From positions 38,103,115 through 38,167,114 of the forward strand of contig OX578278.1 of NCBI GenBank assembly GCA_951217055.1: a stretch of 64,000 nucleotides of DNA, given 5' to 3'. Origin of the DNA: Gerris lacustris. Taxonomy: Eukaryota > Arthropoda > Insecta > Hemiptera > Gerridae. Below the pieces are notes generated by a model. It saw only the letters and a program-made list of their open reading frames with translations, was not told where the DNA came from and did not search any database. This document shows, piece by piece, positions 1 through 11,700 of the stretch. Within the stretch, counting starts at the first letter, position 1; every line of letters begins with the position of its first letter. A program made the position numbers and the translations under genes.

Positions 1-1349
1 CTACGTTAACCCTGACCCTGTACCAGTGTAAGGTGTACCTTTTCAAATGAAATATCTAGGTTAAGTAACAGTTTAAAAAAAAGAAAAATTTACGTAGGTG
101 GGTCAACAAAGAGATTTAAAGTATGGGATACTTATAGTTCTCATTTAAAAAAATATATTCGTTGAAGAAAAAGTATATGTAAACATATAGGTAATAAAAA
201 AAAAATAAAAAAATCAAGAACGAAGTAAAGTTTCCCAAAAAAAATTATAAATGGAAAAAAAAGTTAAATTTTTCACGTTGTTTTGTTTCTATGTGTATAT
301 GATAGTCAGATTGATAAGAGATAAGGACGAAGATGCTCATCCGCAATGCTAGAAGCGTATTTGAAAAGATTCCGTCTTTCTTTAGACTTCCAAATAAACT
401 AAGATATCTTGTATGTTTTTTTGGGGTTTCTTTTAGTAGTGAGTCGTGACTTTGAAGTAACTGAAGTTCCCTCGAAAAAAGTAAGAAAACAAAAACAAAT
501 CTTCATGTGAACTTGAATAATAATGATAAAAAAAACAAAAACATAGAACTAGCACCGGTCATAACATGTTAATATAAAAACTTCCTTTGAGAAAAGCTCT
601 TTATAAAAATAATTTATGTTGGTAATTATTTCACGATGACAGATTGTTTAATTAGTTTTTAACTTTAAATTATCTTGGTGTCAATTATGACATTTTGGTT
701 TCTTAAATTCATACCATGATAACTATATTGTGAATAACTGAGTGCTAATGCCTTTGATTACGAGCAAAGAATCTGTGTCATTTCTACGCAGAATGGGTAC
801 ACATTAAAAGAGTCTTTTATTTCACTGGAAGATTTATAGTTCTGAATTCCACTTACTAGAAAGCGCATTGCAGCAATAAATGTGTGTTAAAGAGATTATT
901 TTTGTATTTACATATTTAATAATGGATTCTACTGCAACTAACCTGCTTTATAATTCCATAAACTATTCATATGATTATTTTAAACATATAAATACACAAA
1001 TCTACTTATAAGTTTATATGTATAATTAAGAAATTTTTGAGTATATACATTATTTTTTTTCCTTTCTGTCGCCTCTGGTCCGACTTTATAGACGTAAATT
1101 TAGCAGAATGAAAACCATTAATTTTTATGCAGTGCCCTTGGCTTTATCGAAAAATATTAAAAAGAACCTAAGTTATTTACTGAATGGAGCTACGAATGAA
1201 TACTCAGTATACTTAAGAAGAACACAAATATGTCGCATCGTGATATAATAGTATTTAGAATCAAGTGCTATATCCGTTTTAAATTATTTCAATTTAAATA
1301 TCGGAAAAACTTGACAATACGCAGGTTTCCGCGGCATAGCTCATAAAAA
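1..1349. other. AT-rich sequence without recognised features
   Basis: No reading frame of useful length, no recognised repeat family and no RNA gene were seen. The stretch is AT-rich with many A and T homopolymers (for example near 190-250 and 520-540). Confidence 0.6.
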
Positions 1350-1455
1350 TTTAACTCTTCTGGAGAAGACAGCGTCAGAGATTTTGTGAATCCCGACGTT
1401 TCGAACCCATAGTAGGGATAATTCTCAAGGGAGTGATGAGAGTCACTTACATCTC
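1350..1455 (-). repeat. Dispersed repeat E, single arm
   Basis: This segment holds the pattern 'cgtcagagattttgtgaatc', then 'cgacgtttcgaaccc', then 'gggataattctcaagg'. The same series appears near 60590-60690 in inverted orientation, so it is a dispersed repeat. Read on the minus strand it contains a short stem around a TCCC/GGG pair followed by GAAACG, which resembles the other hammerhead-like motifs listed below. No coding capacity. The family is unknown to me; Penelope-like or foldback origin are both possible. Confidence 0.5.
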
Positions 1456-2780
1456 TCATTTATTGGCTGTTATTATCCTTTTTCTATAGCGAATCTAATC
1501 TGCCAAACTATCTGTTATTTTCTAATAAGTTCCATAATCAATTAATTTATCTAGACCTTTTCTCATTCGAAGTATTCATAAAGACATGTTATGCTGGTAA
1601 ACATCTAAATTTCATGTTTATCTTTACCATTCAAGTAAGAGAAATAAATCTAGACTTAACTCCATATAATTTTATCCTAGATTGCTCAAAGAATAACTAC
1701 TACAAGAAGAGACTTTTATGTTAATGGATCCTTATACACCGTTATCAAATGTCACGATACCCTGATATACATAAACATTCTGATTAAAATTTCTCCAACT
1801 TATTTACCATATTATTATTTTTCTCTGCAACTTCTAAATTTAATAGAATTCACTTAATGTTAATCGATGTCGCCACATTATATTTTTTTTTTTCTTTTAC
1901 TTTACGAATAATTCAATTTTGAATTGTGTTATCTTAAATAAAAAAAATATATCAAGGATTAGTAAAATTTGTTAGAAAGGATTCTTGTGTTATTTTAATT
2001 AGCGAATGGATTTTTCGCTTGATTTTTTTGACTTTGGTTTTTTCCCCGTTACAATTTTGTGGAGGATTAGCTTAGTACCTGACCTTGGAGATGAAGATAA
2101 TGGCAGGTAGAAGCCACAAATCTGTCCACCCTCATTAGAAGGTAAGGTGGCAGCAGGTTGTCCTTTAGTTGTAACATCCAGCAGGATTCCATGTCCGAAG
2201 AAGATTATTTCGTAAACAAGTCACTCTATCAAGCAGTCTTGTGTCCTGTAGTCACCTCATATCTAAAAGACTTAACAAGATTTTTCATTAACATCTTACA
2301 CCTACCAACCAGCATAATCAAACTACAGTGTCAAGCCTTTTTAACAAACTCAATTTACGATTCAAATTTCTTATTATTTTATCTGTTCGGTTTTTTTTAA
2401 TTTGTTTTGTTTTTTTCATCGAAACCTTAATGTATGCCATATTTAATATATCTATTTTTTATTTATATATAATTTTTTTTGCTTCACAGCTTACCGAAGG
2501 TAAGAAAATGTGACGGTTATCATTTTTGCAAACGCCCATATATTACATATCTACTTGTCCAATTATAATTAAATTTGGTGGGTTCGTCAAAATTGGCCTT
2601 CCCTTACACAGATTCGATTTTAATTTAAAAATAGCTAAGTGTTGTCCAATTAATCATGTATGCCTCAATAATTATAATAACCTTCTTTTAATTTCCAGCC
2701 AAGTTTCATTATTTTTATGGAATAACTTAATGGAATTAATTTTATAGAATTATTTTTGTGGAATTTTGGTTACATTTTGA
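1456..2780. other. AT-rich sequence with a fragment of repeat A head
   Basis: Mostly unassigned. At 2481-2503 there is a small copy of the A-family head hairpin (gcttaccgaaggtaag). The part from about 2560 to 2620 contains 'aaatttggtgggttcgtcaa', which resembles the interior of repeat D. Short frames of 60-80 codons here have no recognisable domain and are not called as genes. Confidence 0.4.
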
Positions 2781-3280
2781 TTATTACCAAGTTATGTGAT
2801 CCTTCTGAAGAACAGAAACTTATTATGTTTCCGATTTCAAAAATTGCAGACATTTTTCGTGCCGTGACTATCGGTCTGTATGTCAGTCGCTCAATTCTTG
2901 CGAACCAACCAACAATCATTAAAACTATAAGTCAAATTTTAATGAAATTTTAATGAAATTTAGATGGTAGGTTATTAGTCCGTTATTGGTCCCATATAAG
3001 TTTCAACCTTCTGCATCCATTTGTTTCTCTCCCACATTCCCACAAATATACATTTATTCTCACCCATATCTTCAAAAGTACTCATTGGATTTTTATGAAC
3101 TTTGGATGGTTTGTCGAAAGTATCTCGCAGATAGCCCCAGATTAATTTCAACCGTCTGAGCTTTTTAAATTTGGCTAAATTGATACTTTAGTCCATGTAA
3201 AAATCATAACCATTTTGACAGATTTAAAAAATGTAGTAAATTTGACAAAAATAGATTGTAAAAGCATAAAATCACTAGGT
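2781..3280 (+). repeat. Dispersed repeat A, copy 1
   Basis: This copy follows the A-family order: 'ccgatttcaaaaattgcagac', a 'gtctgtatgtcagtcgctca' segment, 'tattggtcccatataagttt', 'aaaagtactcattggatttt', 'gatagccccagattaatttc' and 'ttgtaaaagcataaaatcac'. The same modules recur in the same order at 36692-37180, 38921-39400 and 59639-60105. There is no coding capacity; the small frames are incidental. It is probably a non-autonomous element. Confidence 0.75.
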
Positions 3281-3540
3281 GTGCAATGCAGTTGTCTGCT
3301 TGCAATATTGAGCTGAGCGTGCATTTTAATCTTAAACAATAAACATTTTTATTCATCAACCCCTGAATTCGGATCAAAAATAGTAATATTTATAATTTTA
3401 TATTAAAATAAAGCATTTTTCTTGTTTTCCTATTTTACCCCTCTCTTCAATGACAATATGACAAAAGTGAACATAACAATAACTGTACTCTTAAAGAGCT
3501 TTCCAACGACATGCATCATAAAGGGCATATACTATTTTAA

Positions 3541-4036
3541 CTTTTGTACACCCTACCCCGTACCCCTGTGTACCAATTTGGACCATTTCAGATTTATACC
3601 TTCCTGTGGTTGGTCACTATGACCGGGCCGAATTTCGTGCGGATCGGTTCAACCGTTCAGGAGGAAACTTTTGTACCCCGTACCCCTGCGTACCAATTTT
3701 GACCATTTCAGATTTATACCTTCCTGTGGTTGGTCACTATGACTGTACCGAATTTCGTGCGGATCGGTTCAGCCGTTCAGGAGGAAACTTTTGTACCCCG
3801 TACCCCGTACCCCTGTGTACCAATTTGGACCATTTCAGATTTATACCTTCCTGTGGTTGGTCACTATGACCGTGCTGAATTTCGTGCGGATCGGTTCAGC
3901 TGTTCAGGAGTAAACTTTTGTACCCCGTACCCAGTACCCCTGTGTACTAATTTGGACCATTTCAGATTTATACCTTCCTGTGGTTGGTCACTATGATCGT
4001 GCCGAATTTCGTGCGAATCGGTTCAGCCGTTCAGAA
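3541..4036 (+). repeat. Minisatellite, four units of about 120-127 bp
   Basis: Four head-to-tail units start at about 3541, 3668, 3788 and 3915, spaced 127, 120 and 127 bp. Each contains 'ccatttcagatttatacc', 'ggttggtcactatgac' and 'gaatttcgtgcg...tcggttcagccgttcag'. The 7 bp length difference comes from an extra 'taccccg'/'gtacccc' step. The array creates overlapping frames of 66-88 codons that repeat the same peptide; these are a by-product of the satellite. It is GC-richer than its surroundings. Confidence 0.92.
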
Positions 4037-4094
4037 GGAGTATGCGTCAGAAAAAATTCAAAGTGTAGTATAAGAGCTTCGCTTTGCTCAGCTC

Positions 4095-4370
4095 AATTAA
4101 AGTATACGAAATAGGACGCGAGGAAGCTATGTGCCTCATAACATAACTCATAACACAATCCACAATCTATTTTTATATTAAATAAAATATTTTAAATTTT
4201 TTTCCCTGTTTGCCGGACCAATATTTACTATAAATTGTGATGAAATTTCAATGGCAGAAATATGTCAAAGTTAGCTCACAGATAGTCCTATATTCATTTT
4301 AACTTTCTGCGTATATTTTTCCCTATGCGGATAATCTTACTTTGAAATCTATCTAATTTATCCTTTAGTA
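4095..4370 (+). repeat. Dispersed repeat A tail plus internal fragment
   Basis: Right after the minisatellite, 4095-4135 carries the conserved A-family tail ('aataggacgcgaggaagcta' then 'tgtgcc'). At 4235-4315 there is an internal A-family piece: 'gatgaaatttcaatgg', 'agctcacagatagtcc' and 'attttaactttctgcg'. The minisatellite may therefore have expanded from inside an A-like element. Confidence 0.55.
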
Positions 4371-6070
4371 TAATTAAAACAAACACCCTTCCACAAAACT
4401 AATTTTAATTTTTAAAACGAACTTTTGGCCTGAAAGGTACAGGCAAAATAAAACTAAAAAAAACCTTCGTGGAGTACCTTGACAGACAAACATTGGACCT
4501 GCGGGTAAAATCTGTGCGAAAATTAATTTTGTGGAGAGGCACTCCGGTTTATACTATTGATATTACTTTAAGCAACTTTTGTACACCTTTTTCTTTAGTA
4601 TATTTTCCTTTTATACTCACGTTACCATATCTAGTGATACGAAACTGTACTCTGCATATAGCACTATAGCACATGTGTCACATTTCTTATATTTAATTAG
4701 ATGTTTCCCTTATTTTTTAGTGGAAGGCAATTTTCATTGCTTGATATATTTTTTGTGTTCGAAAATTATTTTGAATAGATAACCTAATCAAAGAGTACTT
4801 TATTAAATGGGTAGTAAATTTTCTTTTCAATATGTTTAGAAAAACAAATATTTTAGTTTAAATTTCAATAGTTCTTAAATCTGAAATCAAGACGAACTAA
4901 GAACATTAACACAACGGTACTAACTCAATAAAAAAAAAACGAAGAATAATTTGAACTTTTTTTAGTTTTAGGGAGAAAACGATTTCTGCCATAAATCCTT
5001 AACTAAGAAGTACCGAAAAAAATATGCGGGAACTTCGTCTCTTTAAAAACGTTAGAACTTAGCAAAACTTAGGACTTAAATCCCCTCAGGCTGAAGAAGA
5101 AATAACTACTTTTCTCTTTGGTAAAAAAAGAAATTATATATATACTCTTTAATCCACGAATCAAAAAACCTATGCATTCAGACAGAGTCCGGATACAATA
5201 GAGGAAGAAGAATGAACAAAAACACTTGTACTTCATCTCTTTAACTACTTAGACAGGACTTTAGGACTTCACGGAACTTAACTGTACTAGCGGATTATAA
5301 CTGCAGGGGCTTGACTAGGCACACAACGATAAATCTATCACATCGCCCGCTAATAACACCACAAATATAAACCATAAATCTAAACAACAGATACTGATCT
5401 TGCTGCGAAAAATGTGATTTTTTGTTGTTGGTGTAAAATACCTTTAAAAAAATATGAATAAATAGAAAGCACATAGAGAAATATGTTATTTCCTTTAAAA
5501 AAAAAGTACAGTTATTATGTGATAGTTTGTTCGAATTTAACACTTTCATTAAATGGAAAAAATATATGTACAAAATGAAAGTATAGAAAAGAAGATGTAT
5601 TGATAATTAAATTGATTGTATCTCGATGAATTTGACAGGCTATAAGTTATTTAATTCCTTATAATAATAATTATTACATTACTCTTTCTAGACCCAAAAT
5701 TTAGACATAGACATATAAGAATGGGCACTAGACTAAGAGATACTGCGATACATTTTCAATGACACACAAATAGTAATGACGTTTTCCCCAACTCAAGTTA
5801 ACTTTGCATATAGTTATTTTTTGCATATGTTATTTTAAAACGTCCGCATTGTCAACTTCTTTACACTAAGTCGAGTTAAGTTGATCACTGCATTTTGTTT
5901 ATCTTGATGAGATGCTGGAACGACTTGACTTTAAAGACAATCAAAACCATATATTATATTAATCCGAGAGTGTTATAATATCAAGGTTTCTTAGCCTTCC
6001 TAGTTTGGAATCAAAATAATGTTATTAGTGCTCCAGTGGTGACCACTGACTCGAAGGTTGAGCGTCGGAC
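4371..6070. other. AT-rich sequence without recognised features
   Basis: There is no family match and no supported gene. The longest frame, 92 codons on the minus strand at 5295-5573, is rich in Phe, Tyr and Leu as expected from AT-rich DNA, and shows no domain. Runs of A are common. Confidence 0.5.
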
Positions 6071-6094
6071 GTTTCGCTCCTAATACAAGGAGCG
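6071..6094 (-). other. GAAAC-flanked hairpin (PLE or hammerhead-like motif)
   Basis: On the minus strand the sequence CGCTCC, an 8-base loop, then GGAGCG is followed directly by AAAC. The six-pair stem ending in GAAAC resembles stem II plus GAAA of hammerhead motifs found in Penelope-like elements, but an upstream CTGATGA is not present. It is probably a relic. Confidence 0.3.
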
Positions 6095-7479
6095 GTGGTC
6101 GTAGTGTCAGTTTTCTTTGAGAGTGTGAACGGTTAGTTTATACTGTCAAGACGCTGACGCCACCGGAAGACCTAGAACTTGTTACAAAAGTTATTCCCTT
6201 GAATTCTCGGGAGTGAATCCGTTTTTTTTTTACCTTTTTTAATAGGTAAGAAATATCTATCGGTTACCGTGTTGACGGTGTTTTGTTGAAGAATAGACTT
6301 AAATCCAAATTATTGAAATAAATTACATCGGGCACCTACAAGAAAAAGTTGTGTCCTCTAACAGTAACTCTACTCTAGAATTCAGACATTCAACTACTGG
6401 TCATGTTCAGTGCCAAAATATGTTTTAATGTATCTCTATCAGCAAAAATTATGACAGTAATCTACAAACTGTGAAAAAAAAATGATAAAATGATAATAAT
6501 AAAATGTAGTAAAATTTTAGACAATAATACATTTTTCAAAAATAACTATTGGTATATTAATAGTTTACTTGTTTATCATTGTAATAAGTGTTAAAATTGT
6601 AGTTCAATAATTCTTCTTGTTTACCATGGTATGCAGTGTTACACAAGTAATTCAATAACTGCACTTCTTTTATACCATCGCTATCATTGTAAGCTATAAT
6701 GCTAAACTATTAATACACTAATTATAGGTAATCAAGTTAGGTTAAACTTTGAGTATATTTATTAGAACTAAAGTCATTTATCCAGTTTTTTATAATTATC
6801 ATTTAGAAAAGAAAATATAATTTATCAATTTATTTATTACTTTCAAATCAGACAAATTAAAACTACCAGTTTCATTTAAATTATATTAAATTATAACCTT
6901 TAAAATGAGTACAGAAAAGTCTTTGAAAATTATTGCCATAAGTGTTATTATTATATTCTGTTATTCTAATGATCAAATCAATCTTAATAACGCAGTATGA
7001 ATCAGAATCAAATGCAATTTAAGGTATTTTAAAAATAAATACACGTTTAACAGATTTTTCTTTCCCACGTCGTAATTCAGTTCTACAATGATAATTGGGT
7101 AGAAGGACCCCGAAACAAAATTCAGAATAAACTAAATACATTTGAAAATTTTAAATTTCAAATTGTCTTTTATAGAACCGGTATGTATTGGGCGCCTGAA
7201 TTAATATTTAAGGGAAACGAGTCGTAAAAACCTGTACATTTGTCTGTTGATTTTGACAACCTGTCTGACAACCTGCAACTCAGCTCCCTTGTGTCGTTTT
7301 TACATCCGCTGGAGATTTTGAATGAACAACCCACCCTGATAAATAATGGAATGGAAACTACAATGAGATTGTGGTAGGACACATTAATATTGATTTATTC
7401 CATCAGGTTGTTGACACTGTCTACCAACACTCAGGTTATATCTGAATTTTTGTATAAAGTTAAATTAGAAAAATAACGG

Positions 7480-7755
7480 GGGGCCGGTATAGTCTACAGC
7501 CGTGTGGTTAGCGTACTCGCAACTCTGCCTGAAACCTAGGTCTAAACACTGACAAATCTGTTGAGTTCAAATCCCAGAGAGGTGAGGCATGTTTCACACT
7601 AATGATCACATTCGTACAGTTAAGTTAAAGGGCCGGATCCCCAATCCTGCTATCACCTAATGATGTGTTAATCGGGACTTCAGAGTAATTTTAAACCTGC
7701 AAAAGGATTCTGTTAAGGTGTAAGATACTTCGGTTCTTGTTATTACTTAAGATGT
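7480..7755 (+). mobile_element. tRNA-derived SINE
   Basis: The 5' part looks like a tRNA: 'ggccggtatagtctacag', an A-box-like 'gtgtggttagcg' at 7502-7513 and a B-box 'gagttcaaatccc' at 7563-7575, giving an internal RNA polymerase III promoter. The intervening sequence does not make a clean cloverleaf, so this is not a working tRNA gene. The body continues with unrelated sequence and ends near 'cttgttattacttaa'. SINEs are mobilised by LINE proteins; a decayed LINE end lies directly downstream. Exact ends are uncertain. Confidence 0.7.
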
Positions 7756-7789
7756 CTATAATAATAACTCTTTTTATGTAAGGCGAAAA

Positions 7790-8249
7790 TCGCTTTTAAT
7801 AATTATTCCACTCGTAATCTGTGCCGGAGTAATGAAATCAGCACAACACAGCTGGACATTTAACTCCCTCACCATCTGCTGATGGCTATATCCGGTGATA
7901 AAGCCGGAGAGGAGTAAGCCTTTATAGCTTGAATAAGCTGCAAACCTAATGCTCTCACCAGCTACATATGCAGGAGAGGAGCCGTTTAAGAGCATAGTTG
8001 AGTGATCTCCATGAGTCTCACGGAGATGAACAGAAGACTTGGCATATAGTAGATTCACCATTCACGAATTCATTGATTAATTCAACTCCAATTCTTGGAG
8101 ACAACATTAAATTCAAATTGTTTACACGGTTTCACAATAGAGAAATTGGGCAGTTGCATAGTTGGATCCTAAATTTTCACAAATAAAGTTGTGCTTGAGA
8201 GTCTGAGATTCAATGTTTCCAAACAAAAAAATAAATAAATAAAAATAAC
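7790..8249 (+). mobile_element. Decayed 3' end of a jockey-like LINE (tentative)
   Basis: It ends in an (A)n(AAAT)n-type tail at 8224-8249, as does the clearer LINE at 18085-18392. Upstream plus-strand frames interrupted by stops show short matches to the C-terminal part of jockey-type ORF2, such as TAGHLTP near 7850, then GDKAGEE near 7890-7915. In intact relatives these lie in a TGH-x-HL and CGEEDE region. Several stops and shifts are present, so it is dead. A 95-codon minus-strand frame here is its shadow. The assignment is a judgement from pattern, not a search. Confidence 0.45.
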
Positions 8250-8681
8250 GATGTTGGTGAATTGACGGATGTAGATTATTTCAATGGGCGCTTGGAAACA
8301 TGAATACATTTAAAATTAATACAACAGGTTAAAACAACCGTTGAACTGGAAGCTAAAACATGTAATATACCAAAATCGACTTAAGAGATCAACATTTTTT
8401 TTTTTCATTCATTCACGTTGATCTCTTTCACGACAATAGCCAAAAAGGAATGAATGAGGATTTGAATCTATGAATCGCCGACTGAATTGTGATAGATAGG
8501 GAAAACTTTTTACATTTTCACACCAGAATAGTTTTTGTTTTAAAAACCATTTCAATAAAATATTGTATAACTAGATCTATATTTTTTTAATTGATTGGTT
8601 TATAAGTTAGATTTAATTCGATTGATTTGACTATACGTTAATTATTTTTGTGACAATAATTTCTTCCGTTTATTCATCTAC

Positions 8682-8746
8682 GTAAACAAAAACTATCGAT
8701 TTCACGAAAGGGACTAACTTTCGTGGAAACGATAGTTTTTGTTTAC
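8682..8746. repeat. Inverted repeat, 29 bp arms
   Basis: Arms 8682-8710 and 8718-8746 pair at 27 of 29 positions, with a 7-base loop. Both arms include 'aacaaaaactatcg'. Around it (8416-8440, 8761-8785, 8880-8910) are looser repeats of a 'cgttgatctctttcacgac' type motif, so it may be the core of a decayed foldback element. Confidence 0.85.
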
Positions 8747-9165
8747 ATCGGTCAGATCATCTACGTTAATCCCTTTCGTGACTCTAATTATATTACTTAA
8801 TTACGTTAATTCATAGATCAATTCGGTTGACTACTCTATATTCATCTCTTTTGTTGAAGGGGTTGTTAACATCGGTTAGCTCATCGTTGGTTTATCTCTT
8901 TCGTTAGTTCACTTTAGTTAAATGAACTGCGATAATTTACGAGGAAGTGATTAAATTCTTGAAAATTTACTATTTTTCATGTGTGTGTAGTATTATTTTG
9001 CTCCAATATAATGATTTGTGGAGCGATTTTTTTAATTAATTGCTTATGGAGTCCACTAGAGATTCTAATTAACTAAGTATGTAGATTTCTCTCTGAAAGT
9101 ACTTTGTGGAAATAGAAAACTCAACAGCAATTTAATACCGTGTATGTACACTGCAATAGGCTACA

Positions 9166-9469
9166 CAATTAGTGAGAAACACCAAGGGATGGGCGTCGCA
9201 AGCGTGACACATAGGGACTGTTCCAACACTAGACATTACGTCAATTAGATGTTGGCTCGGCATTACGCCATTTCTTGATCTGGTATAGGTCCAGAGTTGG
9301 GTTGGTATCGTCAGGCCCCTGATGAGTCGGTCGCAAGTCGCAACGAAACGATGCAGGACATGGCGTAATGCCGAGCCAACATCTTTTTGACGTAATGTCT
9401 GATGATGGAACAGTTCCTATGTATCACGCTTGCGTGGCACATCCCTTGGTGTCTCTCACTCACAAATTG
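9166..9469. mobile_element. Foldback (snap-back) element, about 304 bp
   Basis: Left arm 9166-9271 and right arm 9360-9469 are inverted copies, about 106-110 bp each, with scattered mismatches. Matching landmarks are 'acaccaagggatg', 'cgcaagcgtga', 'gacattacgtca' and 'agatgttggctcggcattac'. An 88 bp centre separates them. No protein is encoded. It is considerably GC-richer than its surroundings. A transcript would form a long hairpin. I could not identify a target-site duplication. Confidence 0.92.
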
Positions 9470-9911
9470 TTGAAATTGAAAACTATATGAGAAAGAATTG
9501 TTTTAATTTCCTATTTGCTTACATTCTATATAATTTCTTTTTTCCTTTTAGGTTTAAGTACTGAGCAAAATAATTTACATAATATTTGGTTTTTTTATAA
9601 AGCATTTATACTTTCTCTTTTGATTGACCTGGAAGAAGAAAATAATAACTTCTTTTAGGGCCAACACCAGAAGTTATCTAATGTTGGATATATAAATTAA
9701 TTTATAAAAGTTTAGGTGTTACTTCTACAAACCACTACAAAACTATCATCTACATCGTAAAGAATATAATCTACATTTTTTTTCTTTCTTAATTCTTTTC
9801 TTATATGTGTTATTTATGAAATAAAAAATGAATCAACTTATGTAAATAAACATATCAACATATAAAGTAAGGAAGTAAATATCAAAAGTTAAGTAGAGCA
9901 AAGCCTTTTAT

Positions 9912-9981
9912 ATTTAAGTCCTAAGACACACATATATATGTATACCTATATTTATGTGTGCGTGTGTCTTAGGACTTAAAT
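9912..9981. repeat. Perfect 20 bp inverted repeat
   Basis: Arm 9912-9931 ('atttaagtcctaagacacac') pairs perfectly with 9962-9981. The 30-base loop is mainly TA and GT alternation. It could be a very short MITE or a cruciform-forming site. Confidence 0.9.
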
Positions 9982-10869
9982 TAACCAGTTACTGACTTTG
10001 TTATTATTTTATCCGGCTTAAAATACTACAACAAAGATTTTAAACATATTTTTATGAAGTTTTTATTTTTATTAACATCGAAAAGGTCCCACTAAAAACA
10101 CGTTTCGTGTATATTGAATATATGTTTATACTTTGTATATACAAAAACACACACACTCACATTTATATATGTAAATTGAAAAAAATAACTGATTTAAAGA
10201 CTATAATAGAAAATTATAATATTATATAAGGAAAATTATTGTATTATATATACTTCATGTATATTAAAATAAGCATAAAAAATGAAATTATAATAGATTT
10301 TATATATATACATGTATGTGTGTATAATTTCGAATTTTTCTTATTTATTATTATTAAATAATAGTAAATAAATAATTTTCTTACTAAAAAATATCATTTA
10401 TATAACCACAGTAAATAGTTGAAATTTACGTTCCGTATATATTGAATATATCGCTGAGCATTCTTGTATAATCAAATGTATCCATATTTAAATTAAATGA
10501 GTTTACTGAAATAACCAGAATAAATAGAACATGTGTTTATTATTATACGTTGATTAAGAAATTATTTGGAAATAAATTATTTTATTAGTAAAATCCACCC
10601 GGATATACAAGATACATTTTTATTCTATTGTAATTATGTTTCTTTTTTTGTGGTTATTGTAAATGAGTCTACTCGTAACCCTGTCGTATGAGTTTTTATT
10701 TACAATTATATAAATTAATGAATTTCTTTATGCACTGTAGGTATTATTTTATTTTATGCGACTAGACGATTCTAGATAATGACCACACTCGATCGTGGGT
10801 GGTTACACTCGTGGGGCCCAGGATTTGATGTCGCCACGTACAAATAATTCGATGAAACATTTTAAAAGT
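9982..10869. other. AT-rich sequence, no recognised features
   Basis: TA-rich with small TA/TG runs. A near-identical string, 'gtatattgaatatat', occurs at about 10108 and 10436, hinting at two decayed copies of a short element. No genes seen. Confidence 0.4.
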
Positions 10870-10903
10870 TTTTATTGGTTAATTCTGAGATTAACCAATA
10901 AAA
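10870..10903. repeat. Short hairpin with 14 bp perfect arms
   Basis: 'ttttattggttaat' (10870-10883) and its exact inverse (10890-10903) flank a 6-base loop. It contains a CCAAT pentamer on each strand, but nothing links it to a promoter. Confidence 0.8.
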
Positions 10904-11089
10904 TTATAAGCCCTTTTATATTTATTTATATTTAAAGCTGGCCTAAAAGATCTGCAGGCCATCGCGCTACGAATTATTATACGAGTAGATTTATAAATTA
11001 AAAACTACAAAAGTTTGAGAAGTTTTAAATTAACGGTACTCTTTGTCTATAGTACGCAAATGTTTAAATTTGCATGAAACATGTGTCAA

Positions 11090-11700
11090 TCAGTGTGGCA
11101 CACAGCTTCCTTACCACTTAACTCGTACGTCTATTATTGTCTAATTTATTTAGTTCCCCTCCCCCTTTTTTAGGGTTTCGAGGTCATCCTAGAAACCCTT
11201 CTGCTTTTGGTAGTTTGTCCGTTCGTTGCATCTTAGAACATTATTTCCCGACCTATAGTAACTAGAGATATAAAATTTGGTATACAAGTTAACATTTTTT
11301 GCCCAAATACAGGAAAATTTTGCCAACTTCATTACTCATAATTTCTTCGATCAGCGAGTAATTGCGAACTGATCGCAAATTTTTTTAATTTTTGAGTGGG
11401 GTATTATTTTAAAGGTTTTGAAATGTAGATTGCATATATATATCAGGTTTCCAAAATGACGGCCATTTTACCCCCGAAATTATTGAAACAAAACCCCAAT
11501 AATAAGTCTGTCAAATCCAGGAGTCAAAGCTGACTTCCGCCCAAGTATACTTTGTCCTTGTACACCTGGCTTAAATATAATTATTGAAGGTTATAAATTT
11601 GAAGAGGTTTCTTATGTAGACTTGTAGAGTAGAATGTATCATTGTTCTTATCACTGATGAAGCTCAGGCTCCCTGAGCGAAAGCTTTGTGTATGAATATA
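11090..11700 (+). repeat. Unclassified dispersed element with hammerhead-like 3' motif
   Basis: The stretch starts with 'gtgtggcacacagcttcc', similar to the A-family tail in reverse. It continues with repeat-like text ('gtttgtccgttcgttgc', 'aaaatgacggccatttt') and ends near 11700 just after the motif at 11654-11682. No coding frame survives. Element class is not known; boundaries are approximate. Confidence 0.35.
11654..11682 (+). other. Hammerhead-ribozyme-like core motif
   Basis: CTGATGA (11654-11660) is followed by one A, then GCTCAGG-CTC-CCTGAGC (a perfect 7 bp stem with a 3-base loop, 11662-11678) and GAAA (11679-11682). This matches the conserved core of a hammerhead (CUGAUGA, stem II, GAAA) except for the additional A between CUGAUGA and stem II. 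Stems I and III are not obvious. Hammerhead motifs are known from Penelope-like retroelements and retrozymes. Activity is doubtful. Confidence 0.45.

Noticed and set aside
3606..3996. Overlapping frames of 66-88 codons with repeated peptide
   Set aside because: They are generated by the 120-127 bp minisatellite. The same peptide recurs in shifted frames and has no start or splice context.
7480..7580. tRNA gene
   Set aside because: A- and B-box-like strings are present, but the arms do not pair into a cloverleaf and the sequence continues into a SINE body.
10870..10903. CCAAT-box promoter
   Set aside because: The CCAAT strings are part of a perfect palindrome and no gene, TATA context or initiator is linked to them.
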